Assembly: GCA_030323885.1 (NCBI GenBank)
Contig: CM059193.1
Location: 71,329,997 to 71,393,996, forward strand
Source: Branchipolynoe longqiensis
Taxonomy: Eukaryota; Annelida; Polychaeta; Phyllodocida; Polynoidae
Direction: 5' to 3'
Length of the DNA: 64,000 nucleotides
Shown piece by piece: positions 19,718 to 29,790 of the stretch; positions within the stretch are counted from its first letter, which is position 1, and each line of letters opens with the position of its first letter. A program made the position numbers and the translations under genes. Under the pieces are notes generated by a model, which saw only the letters and a program-made list of their open reading frames with translations, did not search any database and was not told the origin of the DNA.

Positions 19718-19720
<3 letters not shown>
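19424..19720 (+). repeat. terminal palindrome module of DIRS copy 3
   Basis: The arms, about 88 bp each, begin AGATTAGTTAGACAAATC and end with its complement. They read ...CCCGAGGTATAAGCCTCGGC... and are nearly perfect. The roughly 120-bp centre contains, in inverted orientation, GGTAAGCACATCCG-GTCCAG, which is the sequence just inside the left terminal repeat. Equivalent modules are at 2124-2374, 7266-7541, 37080-37394 and 41940-42203. Confidence 0.8.

Positions 19721-19760
<40 letters not shown>
19719..19760 (+). repeat. (AT)n microsatellite
   Basis: Pure TA dinucleotide run abutting the DIRS palindrome; TA tracts also flank the left end of this copy. Confidence 0.9.
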
Positions 19761-19764
<4 letters not shown>

Positions 19765-20058
19765 ACTTCTCATAAAGCTGCAACAAATGTGTTTTAATAT
19801 TACAAGTTTGTTAATAATGTGGTTAGAAGGCTGGGATGAGCTTGGATGCATTCGTCTGTGGTAGGGCTTTCTGGGGATGCCAGGTTTGTATCTGTACGAT
19901 GTGATCTCATAAAACTGTGGCCCATAAATGGTCATATTTCCATCGTTTTTTGGCCAAAAGTAGCTTTAAATGTTTACCTTTTAGATAACCCTGTAAGTAG
20001 GGCATTCAGAAAACATTTTCTTAGCATTGCCTATGTCTCTGCCATTATTAACCCTCAA
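19761..20058. other. intron sequence; nothing recognised
   Basis: No repeat match within the window and no supported frame. Confidence 0.35.
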
Positions 20059-20729
20059 AATTAGGAGTTCAGGTTGACTGCCTGGATAATAATCAGCATT
20101 TTTGTGTTGGGGAATTTTTAACATAACCGTCCATCTGCAATGGTTTCTAGGGGCCTATTGGTGTAAACTATCAATAAATAACACTAACTGCACACACAAC
20201 TTCATTGACATGTGTGGTCCCCCTCCACCATTCGTTGGTTAAAATTGCATAGTTTGATGTTTTGAAATTTCTGCCATTGGGACGATGTCAATCATATACC
20301 GATATCTATCTGATGTTGGATATTTGATGCTACTTGGTCAATTCGATAGATATAAATCAAATTAACCTTTCTACAAAATAATTGTCTTTTTTAAACCCTA
20401 GTGGCATGAGCCTATGGCACCAATGCGTTCCCAGAATGTTCACAACCTAAACAGAAATACCTACTTACAGCCCTGTCAGGTTCCAGGATTACTAGGTCAT
20501 CTCACATCACGTGGTGGCTGCGAGATGACCATCTAGGTCATAGCCACAGGAGTTTTGACAAGCTTGTCAAAATTATTTTGGGTTCTTTCAGCTCAAATTG
20601 CTTCAAAACTAATCATTTTTCATCATAATGACTCCAGACTAATGATTAGTAGCTCATAATGATCACTTTGATATGTTTATCTAAAAAATAAGACAAAAAT
20701 TCAAACGCCATCGGACCATGCAACTTTAA
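20059..20729 (+). mobile_element. TTAA-bounded 1.5-kb DNA element, copy 2, 3' half only
   Basis: From AATTAGGAGTTCAGGTTGAC to CCATGCAACTTTAA it matches the 3' half of the complete copy (about 28587-29266) with few differences. The 5' half is absent. It ends in TTAA (20726-20729), shared with the next element. Confidence 0.8.
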
Positions 20730-21179
20730 AGTTGCATAGTCCGATGGTTTTGAGCTTTGGCCATTTTTCTCTGAGATAAATATATTAAATTCATTGTTAT
20801 AAAGTGGCTTACTTTAGTTTGAAGTAACTTTTATTTTAAATGTCTAACTTTTGAGATATTTGAAGTATAAACATGTCAAATTAGTTTTGGCAAGCATGTC
20901 AAATTAGTTTTGGCAAGCATGCCAAAACTTAGATAAAAGATTCACCCTGTACTTACAGTACGGGGTGAATCTTTTATCTAGCCAAAACTCTAACACCATA
21001 GTCCATAGGCTTCCGCAATAACAGCTGTTTAGTAAATTGCCCCAGTACCAATTTTTATGTGGCAACAAATGCTTAATAACTGGTTCAGTATCTAAATTAG
21101 ATATGTACTATGTAGGATCAAATCTAAATAATTGCTTTGGATTTGAAAATGTGATGCTTCATCGGACTATGTAGCTTAA
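20726..21179 (+). mobile_element. short TTAAAGTTGCATAGTCC element, copy 1
   Basis: It begins TTAAAGTTGCATAGTCCGAT and ends CATCGGACTATGTAGCTTAA, an inverted-repeat pair bounded by TTAA on both sides. The interior (TTTGAAGTAACTTTTATTTT and GGCAAGCATG) matches 23993-24339 and 55573-55735. A hairpin remnant of another family sits inside at 20931-20979. Confidence 0.75.
20931..20979. repeat. snapback remnant of the AGATAAAAGATTCACCC element
   Basis: AGATAAAAGATTCACC-TGTAC is followed almost at once by its complement, making a stem of about 22 bp. The same terminal sequence bounds the longer element at 54841-55254, so this looks like that family reduced to its two ends. Confidence 0.65.
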
Positions 21180-21199
21180 CAGTTAACTTATGACTTGAC

Positions 21200-21455
21200 T
21201 GCCCAGTGGCATTTTCCACACAACATGTCGCAGGTTCGATCCCGGTTCAACAAGTGACATTTTCACTTCCTCGCTCTGTTCTGAACATAGGTAGAATAAG
21301 GCGAGGACCTTTTAGCTCAGAGTCAGCCTCAGTGTCAGAATTATGTAACTGAATGTGATAATCTATATTCTATACATAATACATGATCTATTATCGTGGC
21401 AGCAATATGGTAACCCAGTGGGGCAGCACTATATTGTATATAAAGACATACACAG
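21200..21455 (+). repeat. diverged SINE-like sequence
   Basis: The order of landmarks matches the main SINE family in weakened form: B-box-like GGTTCGATCCCGG, CTCAGTGTCAGAATTATGTA, and CCAGTGGGGCAGCACTATA. The conserved tail is not visible. Confidence 0.5.
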
Positions 21456-22052
21456 TGTGTGTTTTCACCTGCTACCGCCCCCATCATATTGTAAAGTCGC
21501 CAGCTGGTGGTGTGGGTGGTGTGGACAAGCCAAGAGAAATCAATACAAGTAATGAAGTCAAGTAGGTAAAGAGTGAAAGTAGGAGAGTGAGACTCCTTGA
21601 TTTATTATCTTATATAGGTTTCTAGAATCCAAGATGGCAGTGGTCACATGGGTTGATCCACCAATCAGAGTTCAATCTGTTGTATCCAAGGCCTAGTTAT
21701 GCTGGCTACAGTGCCTTGTGGTGGCCAGTGATCCATAAATAACACCATGGGGGGAGGGGGTATGTGAGGTGACTCCTCCAAAGACTATTCTCAGAAGTGA
21801 CACTCCTCCAAAGACTATTTTACTATACAATTTCTATACCTAATGAGTAATAGTTTACCAATTCCACGTATCCCTCATATGCCTTTGGATTTTATATATC
21901 ACCATTTACCATTATATAGACAAGTTGCAATTTATTATAGTAGTTCCACATATATCCTCATGCCATTAGATCGGAAAATTTTACAATATGTTGCGAGGAG
22001 GTAAAACCCTAATCACTCATTTAACCTGATTGAGTCAGTTTAATTCAGTGAT
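21456..22052. other. intron sequence; no gene seen
   Basis: No supported reading frame or repeat. The frames at 21355-21565 lack splice or domain support. Confidence 0.35.
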
Positions 22053-22142
22053 GTTCTCCGTGGTGGAGTGGTTAGATTTAGAGTGTCTGACTTTTTCTAG
22101 GTCAGACTCCTAATCTGAGGTCAGTGGTTCGATTCCCCATGC
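22053..22142 (+). repeat. tRNA-like sequence (probable SINE head)
   Basis: It contains an A-box-like GTGGAGTGGTTAGATTTAG, a loop CTCCTAA between CAGA and TCTG, and the B-box GTGGTTCGATTCCCC. An internal repetition of GTCAGACT/GTCTGACT inflates the anticodon side, so it is not a standard tRNA. Confidence 0.45.
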
Positions 22143-23059
22143 CAGTACCTCTGCCAATTTGGGTTTCCACCGCTGTGCATAACTTACCGTCTCATCAAAA
22201 GCCAGTTGCTCTCATACCATGCCTATGTCATGTGATGTGGGAGGTTAACAATCCCATGGGTCGGTAAAAATGTAGGCTCAGGCTTTCTATCAACCAACTG
22301 TCTAATGGTGAAAACAACTCTTCAGACTTATCCATGATAGGCAGTAGAACTCTTCAAGAAAAAAAAAGATGATCCAAATGTTCATTCTAGAATCTGCATC
22401 TATTTATACTTCACCGGTGTCGAATTATATTTACTTAAATTTGTTTACATGTGTCTTAGCCACCTCTCCTACTTGTGTGCTTAATGGGGGAGTGGTTACT
22501 GTGCAAATGATCTTACACTGGGAAATTTACTGCTATTCATAATTTAAAATATATTGCCATTATATATTTCATGTGTATAAAAATAACTAGTGGTTGGCTC
22601 GATTTACATTTCGTTATATACTTAAACCAGTTTCTATTCAAGTTGAATATGTTCTATAAAAACCCTGTTATGGATATATAAAAATAAAACCGTAGCAAAA
22701 GAAACCTGACACGATATTGATAATGTAGCTCTCAACATAAGCTCACTACAGATCTATTTTAAATATGAGCTTAACCATATTCACCGGAAAACGCAATGAC
22801 CAGAAATCGCCAGGAAGCCTCCACGTCGATTCTACACTATATTGTAAACAACAGCCTATGATGATGTTTGTTATCACACATCAACTTACTGAGAAGTACG
22901 AAATATCAACACAAACAGTGCAAACCAAAGTGGGGAAATGTTAAGCACAATGAATATTATTATTTGAGTAGGGACGGCATGTGTGTTAATTACTGGATAT
23001 TATTGTAGTTGGATACGTATGGTGTGATGACACACTATACACGGCTTTGAATTTATATA
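22143..23059. other. intron sequence; no gene seen
   Basis: AT-rich. No coding or repeat signal that I could match elsewhere in the window. Confidence 0.35.
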
Positions 23060-23610
23060 CAGTAAAACCTCTCTACAGGGGCTGTCACATTAGGGTTTTT
23101 TGCGGGAGCGTATGGCGACGTAAGCGCGTTACGTCATATACGTCGGCATATGCCGTATACGCTACTCATACGCTACTCATACGCCACCAGATGCCGGCGT
23201 ATGTGAAGCGTATGAGGCATACGCCGCCATACGCTTTCATAAATCCGTGCGTCCAAATTTTTTTGTGCATGCTCAAAAAAACCCGACCTATGAGGGCGTA
23301 TGGCCCATACTGTCAAAAAATGTCACAGCACGCTCCCATACGCTCCTCGTAGGTTCCACATACGCTCAAAACCACCCGAAAGGTCACCAAATGTCATCAT
23401 AGGCCAGCACGCGCAGGACCTACGTAGGTTTTCAATACGCTCCCGCCATACGCCGTAATGTGACAGGGCCTTAACCGACCCCCTCCACAGATCGACCACT
23501 CCCCTCTATCAATCACTTTATCTGGGTCCCAACAGTACCATTGTAAGGATATTCAACTCCTTAAACCAACCACCTCCCTAAATGAACCGCATTTGGAGAG
23601 GTTTTACACT
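23060..23610 (+). mobile_element. pogo-like MITE interrupted by another MITE
   Basis: The left end CAGTAAAACCTCTCTA (after TA at 23058-23059) and right end GGAGAGGTTTTAC belong to the pogo-like family seen intact at 51080-51257. About 393 bp of a different element (23078-23470) is inserted near the left end. Confidence 0.75.
23078..23470 (+). mobile_element. CTGTCACATTA-ended MITE, copy 1 (nested)
   Basis: It begins GGGGCTGTCACATTAG and ends TAATGTGACAGGGCC. The interior is full of short inverted motifs of the GCGTATG/CATACGC type. It resembles 50252-50585 over much of its length. Non-coding; the 101-codon frame here is a by-product of the motif array. Confidence 0.75.

Positions 23611-23611
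<1 letters not shown>

Positions 23612-23672
<61 letters not shown>
23612..23672 (+). repeat. (GATA)n microsatellite
   Basis: About 15 tandem GATA/TAGA units immediately after the pogo-like MITE end. Confidence 0.9.
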
Positions 23673-23673
<1 letters not shown>

Positions 23674-23992
23674 TCGAGGACACCTAACCCTGTAATTGGA
23701 CGATTTATTAAATTCATCGCCACCTAGCGGGCAGTATCTGTCCACCAGTAAAATATGCTTTGGCGCGGCAGCAGCCACGCCATGGTTGCTAGGGTAACAC
23801 AGCCTCTAAAGCTGATCTGGTGTAGTGTAGATAAATATGCGTATCCCACCACACTTGTGTCTGCCAAGGCCATTTTAGCCGAGCCACACACTTCGATAGA
23901 GGGTACCTAACTAAAAACCAAAGGCCATCTTTCATGTAAGTCATTGCTTGGCTGAACGTTGCTTTCGAAGACAACTTTTGTGTATTGTTTCT

Positions 23993-24339
23993 TTAAAGTT
24001 GCATAGTAGGATGGTTTTCAGTTTCTGTCATTTTCCGAGATAAAAAATATTAGGTTGATGGTTATAATCTATCTTTAGTTTGAAGCAACTTTTATTTTAA
24101 ATGGCTAACTTTGGAGATATTTGAATTTGGAACATGCCAAATTAATGTTGGCAAGCATACCAAAACTCGGGACACCATAGGCCTCAGCAGTAACAGATTA
24201 TATTAAAGTAATTGACTTAGCATTCACTTCTATGGGGCAAAAGTGCATCAGTATCTAAGTTGGATATGTAGGATCAAATCTAGATAATTGTTTTGATTTT
24301 GAATATTTTGAAGCTTTTATCAGACTATGCAGCCTCAAA
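23993..24339 (+). mobile_element. short TTAAAGTTGCATAG element, copy 2
   Basis: It starts TTAAAGTTGCATAGTAGGAT and ends near ATCAGACTATGCAGCCTCAA, with TCAA for TTAA at the end. The interior matches 20726-21179 (TAGTTTGAAGCAACTTTTAT; GGAGATATTTGAA). Confidence 0.7.
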
Positions 24340-25644
24340 GACAAGTGTGACTATTGAACAGTGTATCAGCAGAATATCAGTCACTCTCTTGAAAACTGGA
24401 CAGAAGTATCACATGGAGAGTTAAAATCTAATATTTGAATTTTTAATATTTGTTGGTTGCAAATGAAAGCTGGAAATCTCCCCTTTACATCTATGTAAAT
24501 ATGTATTGATGAGATAAAAAATAAAGGTGCAGTCCATGATTAAGCTATGTCTTATAGCAGTATAACGTGTGTTGCTCAGATGTAACACATGTTTAGGACA
24601 CCACACAGTCTGCTAAGTAAAAATCTAAGCAGAATTAAATAATTTCATATTGAGAAGCATATTAATCATGGCATAATATACAGAAATATGTAGTGCTTAT
24701 ATTGATTTTTTTTAAAGTAATTCACAGCCATGCTTTATTCACCAAATAATTAGTGTACAATATTTGTGTGGCATCCAGACACCACTGGCTACATGTGTGA
24801 CAGAAATTTGTAATGTTATTTCTGAAGACATAAAATAAAAAGAATTTAAATTTAAGCATGCATACATGTTAATAAATACTTCCTTTTCGATTTGGGAACT
24901 GTTTTGTTTGACATATCAATGCAATACAAGATGTTAGTAAGGATTCAACCATGTCCGATATGTCAATTTACAAATGGCTGACTGTAAAATGTTTTTTTTT
25001 GGTACAAAAACACTTCATAGCTAAAAGGACCAAAGTTGCACACAGTTTATTTTATTTCCCTTATTTCGTACATCAAATCTGAACATGAATATGAAAAGTA
25101 TTTATAAGGAAAAAAATAAGTAGGAAGTGTTTTTATTGATGTTTTAAAATCCCATCCCATGCTGACCAGTTTTCAGGAAAGTGACCCATATCTGCACCGA
25201 AAAGTATCATTCCAGTACCAATTTATTAACAGGATAAAATGCCAAATGATATCAAGTATCATTTATGGTGCTGTACTGTGTATAAATAAGTGCAACACGA
25301 TCTGGTGGCTTTTTTCACAGGACTGATTTATGACACTATCGGAAACACCTTTTCAATTAATGTTACCTAAAAATATTGTTATGAAGACACAAAGTCATGC
25401 CTCATGATGCCTGACTTAGTATTTTTAAATATTGGACTACATTATAAGACATTTATTGTGATCAATTGTTTGAATTCATTTCTTTTTCTTTTTAATTAAA
25501 AAAAAAGAATTTCTGCCGTGCCAACATTTTGGTGCACATTAAATGTTAAACCCACACAAAAACAGCCAAATAGGTCCAAGCAAGGTGGTCATTAACTAGT
25601 GTGTGTCTCACCTTTCTCTCCCTTTTTTTAAAAATCCCCTGCAG
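24340..25644. other. ZIP intron 1, last part; no gene seen
   Basis: AT-rich, with no repeat matched within the window. The intron ends with a pyrimidine/T-rich tract and CCCTGCAG before 25645. Confidence 0.4.
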
Positions 25645-25816
25645 TGCCTTTCTATTGGGGAGATTTTCCGGTATCATTCACTGACCCCGTTGGACAATGC
25701 CAACGGTAGCAGTCTGCAGCAGATGTCACCCAGCATCCTGTACCAGCTCCAGAATCCCAAGTGCGGAATGCTGAGGGAAGGAGGAAAAAAGAAGGAAAGG
25801 CCTAGCCCTTCTGCCG
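25645..25816 (+). CDS. ZIP metal transporter, coding exon 2: membrane-proximal ectodomain
   Basis: Acceptor CCCTGCAG|TGC and donor GCCG|GTAAGA bound 172 bp, entering in phase 0 and leaving in phase 1. It encodes CLSIGEIFRYHSL, then SSLQQMSPSILYQLQNPKCG and a Lys/Arg-rich linker (REGGKKKERPSPSA). The pattern C-(x)n-EIF...LQ-xxP-ILxQL...C is characteristic of the ectodomain before TM1 in SLC39A8/SLC39A14-type proteins. The single leftover G plus the TG of the next exon makes Val before WGFGF, exactly where the family has VWG-GF. Introns on both sides are about 14.8 and 29.6 kb. Confidence 0.75.
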
Positions 25817-26308
25817 GTAAGAATTTGTCTATATAATATATATAAAAGAATTTGAATTTTTTAATTTAATTTTGATCTCAATAAAGACAAGACGGTAAGT
25901 GATTGGTTGAGAGCAATGACTCTGGCTGGCCAAACACTATCAGCCTACCGCTTTTATTTACTCAAACAAAATTTTGCCGCAAATGGAACCGATAGTCGGT
26001 GATGTGCACACGCGTAGGCTGGTAGGAAGGGGTTTGCCTGCATGTCAGCAACCAAACGCGCCCAGGCTTCTCAGCCAACTGTGAGCAGCCCCATCGTAGG
26101 CGCTCAAGGGTATTTATATAATCTGTTGTATTATATTCCACAATAAAAAAAGTCTTATGAATTACTGGGATGAGGTTGGTTTTTATTGTGGCAGACTTCG
26201 GAACCAAAAACAAAGGATACAAAAACTGAAGTATCCAATCAGATCTTTATTCCCCCGAGATGTTGACCCCAGGCCCTTATAATATACCCATCTCTAGTAT
26301 TAGGGACC
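25817..26308. other. ZIP intron 2, first part
   Basis: It starts GTAAGAATTTG. No recognised element. The frame at 25962-26222 has no support. Confidence 0.4.
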
Positions 26309-26645
26309 GGACCAGACGGGACGGCCGAATGAGTTAGAGCGTCCATCTCCCGTGTTGGTAGATCATGGGGTCGAACCCTGGTCGAGTCAAACCAATGACT
26401 TACAAATTTATACTTGTCCCTTCCTAGCCTGGCGTTTGGCATTATTAGGATAGGACAAGGACTGGTTGGTTCAGTGTCAGGATAATGTGAATGAGTGAGA
26501 TATCAGGTCATGGTGCTGGTGGCCTGGTCTTCCAGTGGGGCAGCACTATAAAGTCGCCATGAGCACGCACTGTCACAAGTCGGTACCCGTCCTGATATGA
26601 CCATAGATGTTGCTAGGATGTAAAACAACAACAAACAAAACAAAC
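26309..26645 (+). mobile_element. tRNA-derived SINE, full-length copy
   Basis: Head GACGGCCGAATGAGTTAGAG (A-box side) and GGTCGAACCCTGGTCGAGTC (B-box) are followed by the body GTGTCAGGATAATGTGA and GGGGCAGCACTATAAAGTCG. It ends CCATAGATGTTGCTAGGATG with TAAAAC and (AACAAAC) repeats. The tRNA part looks Leu/Ser-like because of its long variable region. Confidence 0.85.
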
Positions 26646-27088
26646 AAAGTATTATGGACGGTTAGTTACATGACCACCAATGGTGGAATGGTGATCCTCT
26701 ATAAATTGATAGCCAATCCCTTATGCTAAGGGGCTATCTAAAGTTTTCAGCATTTATACGGTTATACAAAGCGTATTATATTTTCAGAACCCCCATCGCC
26801 AAAAAGTAGTGCACATCAACATTTAAATACTTCGTTAAGTACAATATCTTAAATATCAACATTTTATTAAACGATAAAAGTCGTACTTGAATGGCACCCC
26901 CTCCAATTGCACACTTTGTGCGACCGTACAAAAGTTGAAAACTTTGGACGGCCCCTAACACTCCTGCCATGGCTGAAGCGTGGTAGGGGAGTGGTTCGGC
27001 GTCCAGGCGTATCCGGTATCACTACACGACCATGCATTTCCCGTTATCAGAGAAGTTCCCGTGTCCTTTCCCGGTCACAGACACATCC
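26646..27088. other. intron sequence; no gene seen
   Basis: Bases 26973-27088 (TGGTTCGGCGTCCAGGCGTA...) may be part of another short repeat that led into the ATT array; no match was found elsewhere in the window. Confidence 0.35.
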
Positions 27089-27092
27089 TTCA

Positions 27093-27157
<65 letters not shown>
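27089..27157 (+). repeat. (ATT)n microsatellite
   Basis: About 22 ATT units. The poly-Ile and poly-Leu frames across it are not genes. Confidence 0.95.
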
Positions 27158-27208
27158 CCTGATATGGCCTTAGATGTTGCCAGGACGTAACACCTCAACA
27201 AACAACAT
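27158..27208 (+). mobile_element. SINE tail fragment
   Basis: CCTGATATGGCCTTAGATGT then TGCCAGGACGTAACACC and CAACAAACAAC match only the final 50 bp of the SINE family. Confidence 0.7.
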
Positions 27209-27236
27209 CATTATTATTAAATATTATTATATTGCG

Positions 27237-27310
27237 CCTAGAGCGGGACTCGAACCCACATCTCTGCATTCAGGACCAGTGTGCTAACCATTACACCACC
27301 TATGCTCCCT
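27237..27310 (-). repeat. tRNA-like sequence (degenerate)
   Basis: On the minus strand: TGGTGTAATGGTTAGCACAC (A-box side) and GGGTTCGAGTCCCGC (B-box). The T arm is good, but the base before the anticodon is not U and the stems do not close well. A similar T-arm end, GGGTTCGAGTCCCGCTCTAG, is at 34187-34206. Probably SINE-derived. Confidence 0.45.
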
Positions 27311-27768
27311 GATATCACCATACTACCCACGCCAACCTGTCTATGCGGCTCCTTTCCGGAGAGGTCAGCGCAGACCACTACATTATTATTAAAAGGTGGA
27401 AACAAGGCTAGAGTTGGCGTACACATGATAAGCGAGGTTTTATCTTAATTAATTTTGAAATGCGGGCCAAAAATAGCAAATGAAATTAAATAGCACAAAC
27501 CAAGGTATGCGTGTTATATGAAAGGTTATCTGCGCTTATCGGTGATTGTAGAGTGTTTCGCAATTAGAACGCCGTTTAAAAGTGGATGTTTCCACGTAGA
27601 TTCAACATTTCTAAAAGCACTGTTGCCCGTGAATGCGGACATAACACGGCAAGAATCAATATCATGTAAGGTTCCTGAATAGATCGAGTAGCGACACTGA
27701 ATATCGATATGGACAAGTAGTCGATTATTGAGAGAAAGCAGCTGCAGCCGCAAAACAGCTGTCGATTA
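27311..27768. other. intron sequence; no gene seen
   Basis: The frames at 27526-27806 on the minus strand have no homology or splice support. Confidence 0.35.
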
Positions 27769-29266
27769 TTAAAGTTGCATGGTCCGATGAAATATAATTT
27801 TGTCAAAATTAAAACAACTACTTACATTTGATCCTATATATCCAACTTAGATACTGGTGTATTAGCTAATGATTTGGGACAGCATATACAGAATAACCAG
27901 TGAGTTTATAACCTCACCCCTTTGAACACTCAGTTTGAAACACCCATTATGCAGGAAGGCCATTAAGCAATTAGGCCGATCTCGTGACCTCATTAGCCAC
28001 CCCCAACCAAGTAGGCCTACTGTACAGGTTCATAGAGGGGAAGGGGAAATGAGGGGGATGTTGCCCCTCCCCTCCATGTTGGATATTCAATGGGTAATTT
28101 AAATTTTGAAATTTATATATATATATATTACTATTGGGCGATCAGTATATATATATTTTTTGTTGGGTCCATATGAAGTATTTATATATGGGTCAGCCTC
28201 ACGAAAACGGGCCAATCGGTGGTCAAGTGAAGATGTCGGCATCGCAATTCTTAAAAGTGTAGTGCATTTCTTTGTTTCATATTAAATTATCCTAGAAACA
28301 AATAAGGTTGTTGTATTTTCTCGACCTATACATTCAGTATAAATTTAAGGGCTTTCCAGCATCTCTGTCAATGCTAAACTATAATTATACCGATCGACGC
28401 CGACATCCAATGATCGACGCCGACAACTTTAATAGATGTCGGCGTCGCAATTCTTAAAGTCTTGTTCATTTCTTTGTTTTATATTAAATTATCCTAGAAA
28501 CAAATAAGGTTGTTGTATTTTCTCGACCTATACATTCAGTATAAATTTAAGGACTTTCCAACATCTCTGTCAATGCTAAACTATAATTAGGAGTTCAGGT
28601 CGACTGCCTGGATAATAATCAGCATTTTTGTGTTGGGGAATTTTTAGCATAACCGTCCATCTGCAATGGTTTATAGGGGCCTATTGGTGTAAACTATCAA
28701 TAAATAACACTAACTGCACACACAACTTCATTGACATGTGTGCTCCCCCCCACCCCCCCCCACCATTCGTTGATTAAAATTGCATAGTTTGATGTTTTGA
28801 CATTTCTGCCATTGGGACGATGTCAATCATATACCGATATATATCTGATGTTGGATATTTGATGCTACTTGGTCAATTCGATAGATATAAATCAAATTAA
28901 CCTTTCTACAAATTTTTTAATTTTTTTTATACCCTAGTGTCATGAGCCTATGGCAGCAATCCGTCCCCAGAATGTTTCCAACCCAAACAGAAATACCTAC
29001 CTACAGCCCTGTCAGGTTCCAGGATTACTAGGTCATCTCACATCACGTGGTGGCCGCGAGATGACCATCTAGGTCATAGCCACAGGAGTTTTGACAAGCT
29101 TGTCGAAATTATTTTGGGTTCTTTCAGCTCAAATTGCTTCAAAACTAGTCATTTTTTCATCAAAATCACTCCGGACTAATGATTAGTAGCTCATAATGAT
29201 CAATTTGATATATTTATCTAAAAAATAAGACAAAAATTCGAACGCCATCGGACCATGCAACTTTAA
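27769..29266 (+). mobile_element. TTAA-bounded 1.5-kb DNA element, complete copy
   Basis: Terminal inverted repeats of at least 20 bp: TTAAAGTTGCATGGTCCGAT and its complement ending at 29266. The interior has a tandem section of about 190-bp units carrying GATGTCGGC-TCGCAATTCTT at 28233 and 28434. It has no transposase frame, so it is non-autonomous. Partial copies are at 12592-13990 and 20059-20729. A TTAA boundary is typical of piggyBac-type transposition, but the inner ends do not show the usual CCC start, so the superfamily is open. Confidence 0.8.
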
Positions 29267-29385
29267 AAGGGGGAGAGGACAGTAAGCAAAACCAACAGAT
29301 GTCATTGTCAGTGACACACTTCTCAGTGTGGTATAACAGATTAGAGTGTCACTGTCAGTCAATAATCCTAGAAATTGTTATTGAC

Positions 29386-29458
29386 TGGCTCCCTCCCTCC
29401 CTCCCTCCCTCCCTCCCTCCTTCCCTCCCTCCCTCCCTCCCTCCCTCCCTCCCTCCCT
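29386..29458 (+). repeat. (CCCT)n microsatellite
   Basis: About 17 CTCC units with one TTCC interruption, directly before a SINE. Confidence 0.95.
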
Positions 29459-29464
29459 ACCTTA

Positions 29465-29790
29465 CCGACTGAATGGCCGAATGAGTTGTATGTCCGTCTC
29501 CTGTTTTGGTAGATCGTGGGATTCAAACCCTGGTCGACTCAAACCAATGACTTAATAATTGATACTTGTCATTTCCTAGCCAGGCACTCGGCATTATTAT
29601 AGGGCAAGGACTGGTTGGCTCAGTGTCAGGATAATGTGCCTGAGTGGAATAGCAGGTCATTGGGCTGCCAGCCTGGTCTCCCAATAGGGAAGCACTATAA
29701 AAGTTGCCATGAGTGCGCACTGTCACAAGTCGATACCGGTCCTGCTATGACCTTAGATGTTGCCAGGACGTAAATCTCCAACCACCAACC
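29465..29790 (+). mobile_element. tRNA-derived SINE copy
   Basis: GAATGGCCGAATGAGTTGTA head, CAAACCCTGGTCGACTCAAA, the body with GTGTCAGGATAATGTGCCTG, and the tail CCTTAGATGTTGCCAGGACG then TAAATCTCCAACC. Confidence 0.85.

Larger units (their letters stand above)
14331..19720 (+). mobile_element. DIRS1-like retrotransposon copy 3, near full length
   Basis: Order: left inverted terminal repeat (14331-14376), leader of about 700 bp, gag-like frame, RT, RNase H, methyltransferase-like region, tyrosine recombinase, right inverted terminal repeat (19379-19424) and terminal palindrome (19424-19720). The two inverted repeats match over 46 bp with one mismatch. DIRS elements integrate as DNA circles using a tyrosine recombinase instead of a DDE integrase and leave no target-site duplication. 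It sits in ZIP intron 1, on the same strand as the gene. Gag, RT and recombinase are open; RNase H and its junctions are broken, so it is not autonomous as it stands. Confidence 0.85.

Noticed and set aside
22053..22142. tRNA-Arg(CCT) gene
   Set aside because: An internal repeat disrupts the D/anticodon region; better explained as a SINE head.
26907..27173. Poly-Ile / poly-Leu frames
   Set aside because: ATT repeat; not a protein.
27237..27310. tRNA-Gln-like gene on the minus strand
   Set aside because: The residue before the anticodon is C, not U, and the anticodon stem is poor.
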